DNA from: J054 sp965223095 | GTDB lineage: Bacteria > Pseudomonadota > Gammaproteobacteria > Steroidobacterales > GCA-2729495 | Reading direction: 5' to 3' | Assembly: GCA_965223095.1 (NCBI GenBank) | Contig: OZ244979.1 | Coordinates: 2,356,001-2,420,000 of the forward strand | DNA: 64,000 nt | Part shown: one piece after another, positions 8,496 to 17,456 of the stretch | Position numbering within the stretch: the stretch's first letter is position 1 | Layout: every line of letters begins with the position of its first letter | Translations under genes and position numbers: made by a program | The notes under the pieces: generated by a model | The model's input: only the letters and a program-made list of their open reading frames with translations | Database searches by the model: none | Told to the model about the DNA's origin: nothing

Positions 8496-9649
8496 TTACT
8501 GCCACCTTCGCGGGCCGTTGCCCAGGTTGTATAGGTTTTCCCAGTAAAATTCTGTAGTACACCTAACAATCCTGCAAAGTTGATCAAGCAAAGGTAGTAG
8601 GGCGCGGACATCCAGACCGGCGCGGGGCGACCCCGACGCTCCATAATCATGCCGCCCGCGGCCAATAGGTAGAAGGCAAGCTGCGCCAGCAGGATGTACC
8701 GGTAAATGGGTCCCCTGTCCAGTACCAATAGATTGCTAATCAAAGCGCCGATCATGAACAGGCCGATGAACCAGCGTAGCAGCTTGTGCGAGATCAGCTG
8801 CAGCGCAAACCAACCATGGCGCCAGGGGTTGAGCATATGGCTGAGTTTGAGTGTCGCTCGCCAGGCGCGGTTGACGATCCGGACTTTGCGGGAGAATTCC
8901 TTATCCGTCGAATCAGCGCTGTGTTCATAGCAGGCTGCGTTAGGTTCGTAGATATTTCGGTAGCCCGCACCGACAACGCGCAGTGGCAGTATGAAATCCG
9001 AAAGGTCTGGAGCGTCTAGCGGCGTGAACAAATCCCGGCGAATAGCCAGTATGGCGCCATCGCCGCCGACCAGGGAGCCTACGCGGCTTTCTAGCTCTTT
9101 GATCATCAATTCGTAGCGCCAATAGAGTCCTTCATCCGTCGTATCGCCTGGTTCTGCGTCGAAATACTTTTGTTGGCCGGTAACCGCGCCCACGGAAGCA
9201 TCGGCAAAGTGACCTGTCATGGCTGTCAGTGCATCGCGATCGAACATGGCATTGGCATCTGTAAATAGAATGACTTCACCAGTGGCCATTGTGACCGCCT
9301 CATTCAAGCCAAGGCTCTTGCCGCCGCGTTCTTGCAGTCTGAGTAACTTCACCTGTCTACTGGGAAAGTTTTTCACAATTTCATCGGTGCCGTCACTTGA
9401 GCAGTCGGACACAACGATCACTTCTAGTTTGTCTTCGGGATAGCGAAGCTGTATGGAGTTTTCGAGCTTTGATTGAATGACCGCCGCTTCGTTATAAGCT
9501 GAGATGACTAGCGTGACGGCAGGTTCGTAGTCGTCTGGAGCAATGCTCGCCCGCCGCGGAAATAGGCTGCCGACGACGAACAATAGCAGTGGATAACCGA
9601 CATACACGTAGGCGGATACGATCAAGCAGAACCAAAGTAAGAATTCCAT
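8492..9649 (-). CDS. Membrane glycosyltransferase, family 2
   Basis: A 385-residue GT2 enzyme. An N-terminal transmembrane helix (MEFLLWFCLIVSAYVYVGYP) is followed by a GT-A domain with VISAYNE (48-54), VVSDCSSDGT and the metal-binding FTDANA (Asp131). A late R-x-W-like segment (RIVNRAWRA) precedes about three C-terminal membrane helices. This architecture is that of processive or membrane-bound polysaccharide glycosyltransferases. It heads a minus-strand operon GT2-ACP-hydrolase 2-hydrolase 1 in which all junctions overlap. No clear ribosome site is visible before the ATG. Confidence 0.87.
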   Translation of the reverse strand: MEFLLWFCLIVSAYVYVGYPLLLFVVGSLFPRRASIAPDDYEPAVTLVISAYNEAAVIQSKLENSIQLRYPEDKLEVIVVSDCSSDGTDEIVKNFPSRQVKLLRLQERGGKSLGLNEAVTMATGEVILFTDANAMFDRDALTAMTGHFADASVGAVTGQQKYFDAEPGDTTDEGLYWRYELMIKELESRVGSLVGGDGAILAIRRDLFTPLDAPDLSDFILPLRVVGAGYRNIYEPNAACYEHSADSTDKEFSRKVRIVNRAWRATLKLSHMLNPWRHGWFALQLISHKLLRWFIGLFMIGALISNLLVLDRGPIYRYILLAQLAFYLLAAGGMIMERRGRPAPVWMSAPYYLCLINFAGLLGVLQNFTGKTYTTWATAREGGSK

Positions 9650-9911
9650 GGGTATTTTTTTCGATGATCCTGTTGCGTTCGATCCCAGCTGCGCCCAAGT
9701 CGCTCATGTCCGTTGGCCACGGTTGAAATTGGTCAATGAGTTCAACGGGTTGGTTTAGAGGCGTATATTAGCTGGCGCATTGCTGGTATGACCACATTGC
9801 GGTTCACTATTTGCCCGTGGCGAGAGATTCGCGCCGGGCATTCGTCACATTTCTGGCGTCGCTGTGGTTCATTTTCCGCTCGCCGCTGTGCGGGTGCGGT
9901 ATGCTCGACGC

Positions 9912-10748
9912 ATGCGTTCACCGAACTCGCGTAAGGGCACCTCGATGGTTCTCGGCCTAGCCGCCTTGGTTGGTGCCGGCTTGCTGCTGCTCAATTTAAT
10001 GGGTGCTTCGTGGATGTCCTTGCGTGCGCCTGGTATTGATGACTATGTCGATTTTGCGGGTACGCCCACGCTTTCTTATGCCGCAGCAACTCGGCGCTTA
10101 GACGCGACCGAAGTGCTCCCCACGCTAAGCTCCCTGTCGGCGGTTACCCGGGTGTTTCATGAAGCGATGGTACACATGGATCCAAAGGACGTAGAAATAG
10201 CGGGCCCCCGGCGGCTGCAAATGACCATACCGATTTGGGAGAACTTCATTCTCTATGTGCTGAGTTTTCTGAAGCCGGATACCTACCAGGACTATGAATT
10301 TTGCAGTCATGAGCGAGCATTGGAACGGGGCTTGGGCCGTTGCGGCCAGCAATCGCTGGCTCTTGTGGACTTTCTTACCGAAAAGGGTATTAGCACCGGT
10401 TTCGTCGATCTCGGTGGGCATACCTTGGTGACAGCGCAGTTGGACACCGAAGATTGGGTCATGCTCGATCCGGACTACGGGGGTGCAATACCTTTCGATT
10501 TGGCGCGAGCCGAGGCGGAGCCGCGTGCTGTTCTTCCCTACTACTGGAACGATCAGGCGCGGCGCAGAAATTTGTACGCAGTATTTTCGCCTGCTAATAA
10601 CTCAATTAGCTATGGTGGACCGTCGGCCCGTTGGGGTCGTGCCTGCCTGATAGAGCGTGTCGCTTATTTGCTGAAATGGCTATTGCCGATATTGTTGTTG
10701 TTGCCAGGCCTGTTTTGGTGGGCGCGCCGGCGCTTCGGATTGTTCTAG
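9912..10748 (+). CDS. Membrane-anchored transglutaminase-like protein
   Basis: About 278 residues. An N-terminal membrane segment (VLGLAALVGAGLLLLNLMG) is followed by a soluble domain and then a C-terminal hydrophobic helix (LLKWLLPILLLLPGLFWW). The soluble domain has a plausible Cys-His-Asp triad of the transglutaminase/cysteine-protease fold: RCGQQS (Cys144), GGHTLV (His170) and LDPDYGG (Asp186). It may cleave or cross-link a peptide or hydrolyse an amide at the outer face of the inner membrane; the substrate is unknown. Its last 69 bases overlap the 3' end of the convergent O-ligase gene. The start is chosen at an ATG just before the basic residues preceding the membrane segment. Confidence 0.72.
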   Translation: MRSPNSRKGTSMVLGLAALVGAGLLLLNLMGASWMSLRAPGIDDYVDFAGTPTLSYAAATRRLDATEVLPTLSSLSAVTRVFHEAMVHMDPKDVEIAGPRRLQMTIPIWENFILYVLSFLKPDTYQDYEFCSHERALERGLGRCGQQSLALVDFLTEKGISTGFVDLGGHTLVTAQLDTEDWVMLDPDYGGAIPFDLARAEAEPRAVLPYYWNDQARRRNLYAVFSPANNSISYGGPSARWGRACLIERVAYLLKWLLPILLLLPGLFWWARRRFGLF

Positions 10749-12062
10749 CGTTTCGGTTTCCTTTGCCGCAATCGCCGCCTTATCCGTAGCGCTTATCGAG
10801 AGTTCTCTTAAGGAGGCAAGCAGCGCGATTGTCCAAATGGCAATTTCAGCTTTGAAATAGTTCGAAAACATACCCGACGCAAGAACCAGAGCAAGAGCTC
10901 CACCTAACGCCATACGGTAACTCGCAAGGTCGCGGGGTAGTTCCTTTGCATCCAACTTCTTGATGAACCACGCCGTGTTGGCGATCCATATCATTAGGCA
11001 AAGATAGATGATCGCACCGGGTAAGCCCTGATCCACCAGTATCGTCAGATAAGTATTGTGTGAGGAGCGAGCCAGACCTTCACCGTGCCTGTTCTTGGTC
11101 AAGTACTCATCATCAAGAAACTGACCACTCAGCGTTCGAGTACCGCGATGTCCGGTACCAAAGGGGTTGGCCTTAAATATCTTTAGTTGCGCCTCTGCCA
11201 GGGCCAGACGTATGTTCACCGAACTGTCCACTTCCTCGACATTTTCCGTGGCTACGAGGATGGTTTTGAGTCGTTCGATAAAGTCGGGCGGTGACAAAAT
11301 CAGAAACAGCGTGACCGCCAGGCCGCCTAAAGTAAAGAAGAAAACTTTAATACGGGGGGGTCTGAGCACGACGGCCGCGATTGCGCCCGCGACGAGGCCC
11401 ACGAACGCGCCGCGGCTTTGCGTCAAGATCATCGCATTCAACGCAAAGGGTAGCGTCGCTAGCATCAGCCCGCGTATATACAAACCACCACGAATCATCA
11501 GGGCGGCGCCAAAAATAGCACCTGTGGCGACGTGCATGCCGAAGGTGTTTGCATCGCCAATCCCCGGGCCGCCCATGCCTTCAAGCCGCCCTGATACGGT
11601 GCGTCCATAGGCAAGCCAGCCCAAGTAAAAGCAGCCGAGCACGTGCGCGATGAAAAAATTTCGGAATTCGATTTCGGTATCGACGAGACGATAGATTAGG
11701 TAGAAAAGCACCACGTACTTCGCATAGAGTTCCAGCCCCTCGGCGTGGAATTCGCCGGTGACAGCCCAAGCCGATTGCAGTGCCATCCAAGTGAGATAAG
11801 CCAGTAGAAGCTGAGCCGCTCCGGACCGGAACCAAGCCGGGCGATTTTCCTCCCCCGCGCGGAACAAAGTTGCAATCAGCGTGACGATGCCCGCGATCAA
11901 TGCCCAGCGGAGGTCTGGTACCTCGTTGCGCCACCAGCGATCCGGGGGATGCATGTAAAAGGCAAACAGGTAGGCGTACAGGCCGTAGCGCGGGTGTTTG
12001 AACAGCGCGAGCAGCAGCCCGGCGGGATAAATGAGCAAGAAAACGGCGGCGGTTAATGACAT
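10680..12062 (-). CDS. Putative O-glycosylation ligase, exosortase A system-associated (O-antigen ligase family)
   Basis: A polytopic inner-membrane protein of 460 residues with about ten hydrophobic segments. The N-terminus (YLFAFYMHPPDRWWRNEVPDLRW) is characteristic of the O-antigen-ligase-like protein of exosortase-A loci. The large periplasmic loop in the second half includes GTGHRGTRTL and SSHNTYLTILVDQGLPG, and the SHN-x6-D-x-G pattern is typical of WaaL-like ligases. It would transfer or polymerise lipid-linked glycan on the periplasmic side. The C-terminal tail is charged and Glu/Ala rich. Confidence 0.87.
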   Translation of the reverse strand: MSLTAAVFLLIYPAGLLLALFKHPRYGLYAYLFAFYMHPPDRWWRNEVPDLRWALIAGIVTLIATLFRAGEENRPAWFRSGAAQLLLAYLTWMALQSAWAVTGEFHAEGLELYAKYVVLFYLIYRLVDTEIEFRNFFIAHVLGCFYLGWLAYGRTVSGRLEGMGGPGIGDANTFGMHVATGAIFGAALMIRGGLYIRGLMLATLPFALNAMILTQSRGAFVGLVAGAIAAVVLRPPRIKVFFFTLGGLAVTLFLILSPPDFIERLKTILVATENVEEVDSSVNIRLALAEAQLKIFKANPFGTGHRGTRTLSGQFLDDEYLTKNRHGEGLARSSHNTYLTILVDQGLPGAIIYLCLMIWIANTAWFIKKLDAKELPRDLASYRMALGGALALVLASGMFSNYFKAEIAIWTIALLASLRELSISATDKAAIAAKETETLEQSEAPARPPKQAWQQQQYRQ

Positions 12063-12289
12063 GGGGGCATCACCGCTGGCGGAATCGTCGTGCCACTTGG
12101 GTAGTTGGGTTTTTCATTCACGCTGTTGCTGCTTGCCTGGTCCCAGCCGGTGGCGGACATGTTTCATCGAACCCCTATGTTAGCCCGGATACGTCGGTGT
12201 GGCGCGGAACCGATTCTCAGTCCGGGCGCGGCTACCGTCTTCGCTCATGCTAGACAGCCGAACTCCGCCGGATGTGGCTGCGAGGCTTG
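12063..12289. other. Short intergenic region upstream of the O-ligase gene
   Basis: No gene is visible. The leftward O-ligase gene starts at its left end, so a promoter is expected here. A weak minus-strand sigma-54-like spacing (GG-N10-GC) lies at 12130-12145, reading TGGGAC at -24 and AAGCA at -12. It is too poor to call firmly. Confidence 0.3.
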
Positions 12290-13282
12290 TTATTGCTTGA
12301 TGAGCAGGTCCCGCGCCTGTGTGGGCGTCACGACCTGACCGTTCAACTCGCCGAGAAAAAACTCAAGATAATTACGGATATTCACCAGAAATTCGTCCAC
12401 CTGCGCCGGCGACCGGGTGTAGCTGGTGCAGCCCGGCTTTAGGCTGGGAGAATGAAAGCTGTAGCTGAACACACGGATACCTCGTCGCAGAAGATCGCGG
12501 GTGAAAGCGCAATTTTCGTCAAGGCTGTAGCCCTCTGGTGAAAGCCGCGTTTGGTGGGCCAGACCTAGCCGAGACAAGATGCCGCGCCATCTCAAGCTTT
12601 GCAGCAGGGGTTGGGCGCCCATCGCATAAGCGGTTGCCGCCCAGCCGGGTCCTAGCAGGCCGCTAAAGCCGCCGGTGGTTGGCAGGTGCAAGATTTGTTC
12701 TGCAGCGATGTCTCGGTAGGGTGCAACCGGGTGATGGGTAAAATCAGGCCCCCCATCTTTGGAGAAGTTAAATCCCGAGGCGATGCTCAAATCGACTTCG
12801 AAGCCTGCCTCGATCAATATTTGTGCCGTATTCGGGCCGATGCCATAGCGTCCCGCCTTATAGCTGATGGGCCGCGCGCCGAAGTTGGTCTCAATGCAGT
12901 CGCGTAATGCCAGGCACTTGGCTCGTTCCAGTTTAGGATCGAGATTGCCAGGGTAAGAATTATGGGCATTGACGGTTTCGGTAAACGGCGGATTGACCCA
13001 GGGATGTAAATGAGCACCAATTTCGCAGCGCCCATCCGCGGCAATGGGACCTAAGGCATCGATGCCGCCGGGCTGGCTGCAAATTGGGTAATCGATCACA
13101 TAGCACGGGGCGATACCAAGGTCATCGCAGATGGACTGAAATCTATGGATCTCCGCGATGGCTGAAATTTGTGTGGCTTCTCGGTGGAACCCCTTGCCCC
13201 AGGCAAACTCTTCTTCGGTGTCAATCACCACCATGAGTACTGGTGGATGGGCTGCGGGTAGTTGAACGAATTCCCGGCTCAT
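12290..13282 (-). CDS. WalW-like polysaccharide deacetylase-family protein
   Basis: A polysaccharide-deacetylase-fold (NodB-like) protein of about 330 residues, most like the WalW group. The first metal/catalytic motif is VVIDTEEEF (Asp21), the second is the His-rich HLHPW (91-95), and RYGIGP, FSYSFHSPSL and PTQARDLL complete the family pattern. It probably removes an N- or O-acyl group from a polymer sugar. The start at 13282 leaves a short N-terminus before the first motif; longer in-frame starts up to 13384 are possible but add unlikely sequence. It is divergent from the TRAP-like gene. Confidence 0.78.
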   Translation of the reverse strand: MSREFVQLPAAHPPVLMVVIDTEEEFAWGKGFHREATQISAIAEIHRFQSICDDLGIAPCYVIDYPICSQPGGIDALGPIAADGRCEIGAHLHPWVNPPFTETVNAHNSYPGNLDPKLERAKCLALRDCIETNFGARPISYKAGRYGIGPNTAQILIEAGFEVDLSIASGFNFSKDGGPDFTHHPVAPYRDIAAEQILHLPTTGGFSGLLGPGWAATAYAMGAQPLLQSLRWRGILSRLGLAHQTRLSPEGYSLDENCAFTRDLLRRGIRVFSYSFHSPSLKPGCTSYTRSPAQVDEFLVNIRNYLEFFLGELNGQVVTPTQARDLLIKQ

Positions 13283-13435
13283 GGCGTTTCTATCGTTGTT
13301 AGGCACGGCTGAGTTTGAGCTTAGCATGGGGGTGAATAGGGCGAGTTCACCCAGGTCACAGATCCGCGCATCATCCATAGGCAAGCATCGGTCGCATTGC
13401 TATAGTGATTGTGCTTTCTTGGTTGCACAAATGGC

Positions 13436-15028
13436 ATGATCTTGTTTGCGAAGCTCCATGGGCGTCTTATCAAAGTAAGCCATGCTGTTGCCGCGACTGC
13501 CCTGACCCTTGGAGTTTTCGCAGCTGCGGGTGAGTGGTTTTATCGCCAGGTCCAGGGGCTCAATGTCATCCACGGCTGGCTTGAATTGGTTTATGCCTTG
13601 ATCGGTCTGGGTGTCGCGTTCTGCTTGCCCTCAGCTTGGTATTTTCGCGGCGAAGCGAGCGGCAGAAATAATCTGATTGGTATCACCGCTGCGTTCGGTC
13701 TACTCGTCAGTTTAATCTTGGGTCTGCTGTTGCTAGATTTTTCCGCGGCATCTTCGGCTTACTGGGTCGGTTGGTCTCTATCCACGCCTGTGTTGGCACT
13801 GACCATCGCCATGCTGCTGTGCTGCCTGAGTTGCTATCTCGCCATCAACTATTCTGGCCGAACGGCACTGCAGTCTGCGGATGCCGGTATCGATTTCGAC
13901 GAAGACCGCTTGTCGAGCCAAAATATTCGCGTCACAAATCATGCCGATTCACCGGATCATTCAACGCTGTTCCCGCTATTGCTCATTCCGGTATCCCTGG
14001 CCATGCTGGTTATTGCCGGTCCGGCGGACGAGGCCTGGTACTCGATTGCCGTGCAGATTACTTGGAATTTGCTTTCCGGCACTGACTTCGCGGCGGCAAT
14101 TTTCCTACTGTCGCTGTTTAGTTTGTGGTGTGTGCTTGAGCCCCGTTTGGTTCAAGTCGCGAAGCTTACACACACCGGTCACCATCCGATTACTGACGGA
14201 GATATCGAATTGAGTCCTTGGCAGGGCGTCGCGTCACTATTGCTCGTCCTCAGTCCCGTCGGCTCGCTAGTGCTGTTCGCCGGACTGGTGACGGGTGTTG
14301 AGTCAGGTCGCTTGTGGGCGGCTATGTTGTTCGCCTGGGCAGGATTGATCGTGTTGATGTTGGTTTTTCGCGCGCGCGAGGAAAAGTCCGCACAAACCTC
14401 CGGCGTGACGATGGTATCGCGGATAGTGAGGGTCGTTGTTCCCGCAGCCCTGGTCGTCGTCGTTCTTCTAGTGCTTAGAGGTTTGGGTCGTCCGGTGGAG
14501 ATGGCTGCTGTGGCTTTGCTGATGAGCGTGCTGTGCCTACTGGTCATGCAGGGGCCAAGATTGACTTGGCAGCGCCTTGAGTCCGCTAGCGCTTTTGCGT
14601 ACGCCTTGCTGGGCCGATTTGCCCTGTGGGTGATCGCAGCCGTCTTATTCTATTCCGCTTGCGGCTTGACGGGCCTGCAAGCTTTCTTGGCCCAGCAGCT
14701 GCTCGATTTTGGCGCGTCGATAACGGCGCTGGCCTTGGCGATCGCTTGCTTGATTTTGGTATTGGCGAGATGGTTGGCACCCGCGCCACTACTTGTCCTT
14801 GCCTTGGCCTTAACTTTGCCATTGTTGAGTTTTGCCGGATTCAGTTCGGTAGGGCTGGCAGTATTTTTTCCGTTAACGGTTGCACTAGGCTGGCAGCTAC
14901 GCGCGAGCTTACAGAGCCTGCAGTGGCAGGCGTGGCTGATAGTGGCGTGGCTGTTGTCGATATTGATGGCGCTAATCATTTGGCCCGACACGGCGCTGAG
15001 ATTTGCGCGGTCGATTGCGTTTTGGTGA
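13436..15028 (+). CDS. Polytopic membrane protein, divergent TRAP-permease-like
   Basis: About 530 residues, almost wholly hydrophobic, with some 14 membrane segments. I do not recognise it firmly. The N-terminal 160 residues (EWFYRQVQGLNVIHGWLELVYALIGLGVAF) look like a DctQ small subunit. The remainder has the rhythm of a DctM large permease: a VESGRLWAAMLF segment where TRAP proteins have a TPTEAAA-like loop, and a LTGLQAFLAQQL segment near the usual second repeat. No periplasmic binding protein gene lies nearby, so if it is a TRAP relative it may have lost normal function. A Cys is present in YSACGLTGLQ, but exosortase-type R/N motifs are not. It overlaps the next gene by one base (TGATG). 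Confidence 0.6.
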   Translation: MILFAKLHGRLIKVSHAVAATALTLGVFAAAGEWFYRQVQGLNVIHGWLELVYALIGLGVAFCLPSAWYFRGEASGRNNLIGITAAFGLLVSLILGLLLLDFSAASSAYWVGWSLSTPVLALTIAMLLCCLSCYLAINYSGRTALQSADAGIDFDEDRLSSQNIRVTNHADSPDHSTLFPLLLIPVSLAMLVIAGPADEAWYSIAVQITWNLLSGTDFAAAIFLLSLFSLWCVLEPRLVQVAKLTHTGHHPITDGDIELSPWQGVASLLLVLSPVGSLVLFAGLVTGVESGRLWAAMLFAWAGLIVLMLVFRAREEKSAQTSGVTMVSRIVRVVVPAALVVVVLLVLRGLGRPVEMAAVALLMSVLCLLVMQGPRLTWQRLESASAFAYALLGRFALWVIAAVLFYSACGLTGLQAFLAQQLLDFGASITALALAIACLILVLARWLAPAPLLVLALALTLPLLSFAGFSSVGLAVFFPLTVALGWQLRASLQSLQWQAWLIVAWLLSILMALIIWPDTALRFARSIAFW

Positions 15029-16257
15029 TGGTGGGCAGTAATCAAACCATGCGGGCATTGAGCGCTGCTGTCTATCTGGGCTTGGCGGTCTTGTTCGCAG
15101 TGTCGATGTGGATATTCGCTGGTCAAGTTGCCGATGAACAACGTGGATCATCAAAGATGTCGCGTCACTGGACCGACAGCTTGGCAGTTGGGCGTTGGGT
15201 CGAGCTCAGTCCTGCCGGAACGCAATTTCCCGCCTATCGATGGACGCACTCTGGTGCCGTTTACGATCCGCGACGAGACGGTCTGCTCATGTACGGCGCC
15301 GATTCCCATCGAGTGAGTTTTGACAATGCCGTCTATGAATTGCGCTTGCAGGACCTGCACTGGGAACGACATCAAGCCGCATCGCCGCCTTACTCACTGC
15401 GCACTAACCGCGATGGTTACCGGCTTGCCGGAATCGCCCAGCGCCAGACTTGGCCGATGCACGCTTACGATAGCTTGGTTTACGACCCCAAAGCTGATGC
15501 CCTGCGAGTGTTTTCCGGTGCTAAACATAGCTTTCTGCCGGCCCCGGGGGCGCAGCTGGATCCTGCTTGGAGCTACCGTTTGGCGGATAGAGCCTGGCAG
15601 CTAGATGCTGTAGACGCCGACGGCCTGCCAAATTTTTTCGCCACCGCGGTCACCTACGATCCGGCGCGCGATACGATCATCGGCTACGCATCGCTGACGG
15701 ATTCACAACCGTTTTTGGCCTTGGCGACTGAAGATGAGGTTTCGCGTCACGGTGTGTGGGCACTGGGACCGGCGCGAGACCAGTGGCGTTTGGTGAACCC
15801 CGATGCGCATCATTGGGGATGGGTTAATGCCGAGTTCGACACCCGTCATGGTGTGCTATTGATTTTTGGCGGTGATCCGAGCTCGTCGGACGTCTGGGCC
15901 TATCAACCCGCCCTGGACCGGACTGGTTTGGGCGGCCAATGGTTGCGGCGTTCACCTGCCGGTGATAGCTGCCCGGGTGCCTACTATTTTCCGGCAGCGT
16001 ACGATTCGAAACGTGGTAAGACGCTGGTTGTGTTACCGGATGGTAAGACAACCAGCATCAGCTGCTTGTACGACTACGGTATGAATGCATGGCAACGCTT
16101 GCCGAACGCTGATTTGCCCCGCCTAGGCTTGAATTACACGATGGTTTATTCGTCGGCCCAAGATGTCTTTATATTAGTGGGGGGAAGCTTTTTTAATCGC
16201 GTACCCACGCGTGTCTGGGGCCTTAAGCTTGCTGATCAAGACACCGAAATACCCTAG
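15028..16257 (+). CDS. Kelch/beta-propeller-like exported or membrane-anchored protein
   Basis: About 409 residues from the coupled ATG at 15028. A single N-terminal hydrophobic segment (LSAAVYLGLAVLFAVSMWIFA) should anchor or export it. The body repeats a pattern of hydrophobic strand plus Gly-rich turn plus Trp or Tyr, for example GAVYDPRRDGLLMYGA, SLVYDPKADALRVFSGA, EFDTRHGVLLIFGGD and TMVYSSAQDVFILVGG. These are kelch-like blades of a galactose-oxidase-type propeller, at least five to six of them. There is no recognisable catalytic motif, so carbohydrate binding or an assembly role is inferred from the family and the locus. Confidence 0.7.
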   Translation: MVGSNQTMRALSAAVYLGLAVLFAVSMWIFAGQVADEQRGSSKMSRHWTDSLAVGRWVELSPAGTQFPAYRWTHSGAVYDPRRDGLLMYGADSHRVSFDNAVYELRLQDLHWERHQAASPPYSLRTNRDGYRLAGIAQRQTWPMHAYDSLVYDPKADALRVFSGAKHSFLPAPGAQLDPAWSYRLADRAWQLDAVDADGLPNFFATAVTYDPARDTIIGYASLTDSQPFLALATEDEVSRHGVWALGPARDQWRLVNPDAHHWGWVNAEFDTRHGVLLIFGGDPSSSDVWAYQPALDRTGLGGQWLRRSPAGDSCPGAYYFPAAYDSKRGKTLVVLPDGKTTSISCLYDYGMNAWQRLPNADLPRLGLNYTMVYSSAQDVFILVGGSFFNRVPTRVWGLKLADQDTEIP

Positions 16258-16259
16258 TT

Positions 16260-17366
16260 GTGGTCCCGCGCGCTAGCCCACAAGTCGACATCTATTCCGC
16301 CCTGGATGCATTGCCTGCGGATGTTCTCGCGGCATTGCAAGAAAAACAAGCCGCCGGTTTTTTCAATAGTTTGGCTTGGTTCGAAGTTTTGCTAGCGACG
16401 GGCATGAAACGCGAGCCTGAGCTGAATATCTACGTGGCGCGGGACAAGGCTATGGGCACGGGAATCATCCTGTTGGCCCAAGCTGGCGACCATGGCAGAG
16501 AGCTGAGTAGCCTAACGAATCACTATTCCATTAGTTTTGCTCCGGTTTACCTGGGCGATGAAGATAAAGCCTTGCCATTGCTGCAAATACTCTGCGCCCA
16601 TCTCTATGCCGAGACGCCAAGCTGGGTACGCATAGACCTGCGCTGCCTGCGCGTCGACCGACCCGCCACCTTAGCGCTGCGCGCTGCTTTGTCGGACGCG
16701 GGTTATCGTGTTGATACTTTTTATCAGTATGCCAACTGGTACGCGCAAGTTGAGCCGTTTCGCTATCGCGATTACCTGTCGGCGCGACCCTCGCGTTTAC
16801 GAAATACACTATCGCGTAAGCACAAAGCGGCGACGAAGAAGTACCGTGTCACGGTTACCGTGCATACTGAGCCGGGCGCCGAACTAGATGCGGCCGTTGA
16901 GGCATTTCAGGCGGTTTATGCACGCAGTTGGAAGGGCGCGGAGCCAAGCCCCGATTTCATGCCGCGACTCATCCGCGATTGCGCGGCTTTGGGTATCGCG
17001 CGTCTGGGTACACTGCGCTTGGATGATGAAATCGCGGCGGTGCAGTTTTGGATAGTGCAGGGGAATGTTGCTGTCATTTACAAACTTGCCCACAGGCCAC
17101 AATTTGAAACCTTGAGTCCGGGTTCCCTGCTGACCGCGGAAATGTTTAAGTACACCATCGATGTCGATGGCGTGTCGGAAATTGATTTTGGTATCGGCGA
17201 CGAACCCTACAAGCGCGATTGGGTGGATCAGCAGCGTGAAATGGTGGGTATTGAGGCCCTGAATACCGGTACCTTGCTCGGTCTTGCCAGCTGGCTTCGT
17301 CGCAGCCTGCGCAATATGCTGAGGCGTTTGGGTATAAAGCAATACCGACCCGTGAGGCTGCCGTAA
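16260..17366 (+). CDS. FemAB/GNAT-like N-acyltransferase
   Basis: A 368-residue protein with the two-lobed acyltransferase pattern of the FemAB/CelD-like GNAT group found in exopolysaccharide loci. Typical elements are FFNSLAWFEVLL near the N-terminus, SRKHKAATKKY in the middle, and the C-terminal FWIVQGNVAVIYKLAH followed by SPGSLLTAEMFKY and DFGIGDEPYKRDW. The last of these is a signature of this group. It probably adds an acyl or aminoacyl group to a polymer sugar. The GTG start is 3 bases after the kelch-like gene stop, so it belongs to the same operon. Confidence 0.78.
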   Translation: MVPRASPQVDIYSALDALPADVLAALQEKQAAGFFNSLAWFEVLLATGMKREPELNIYVARDKAMGTGIILLAQAGDHGRELSSLTNHYSISFAPVYLGDEDKALPLLQILCAHLYAETPSWVRIDLRCLRVDRPATLALRAALSDAGYRVDTFYQYANWYAQVEPFRYRDYLSARPSRLRNTLSRKHKAATKKYRVTVTVHTEPGAELDAAVEAFQAVYARSWKGAEPSPDFMPRLIRDCAALGIARLGTLRLDDEIAAVQFWIVQGNVAVIYKLAHRPQFETLSPGSLLTAEMFKYTIDVDGVSEIDFGIGDEPYKRDWVDQQREMVGIEALNTGTLLGLASWLRRSLRNMLRRLGIKQYRPVRLP

Positions 17367-17456
17367 CGACTACAGACCGGAGTCTCTTACACGGAAGCCC
17401 GATGCCGTCTCAGAAGCCACCACAGTCGGGTGCTAGAATCGCGGCCGGAAAAATCC

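Noticed and set aside
12130..12145. Sigma-54 promoter for the O-ligase gene
   Set aside because: Only the GG-N10-GC spacing fits; both elements carry mismatches, and such matches arise by chance in GC-rich DNA.
13436..15028. Exosortase candidate
   Set aside because: It is a large membrane protein with a Cys in ACGLTGL, but the conserved Arg and Asn-x-x-Arg segments of exosortases are not seen, and the overall pattern fits a TRAP-type permease better.
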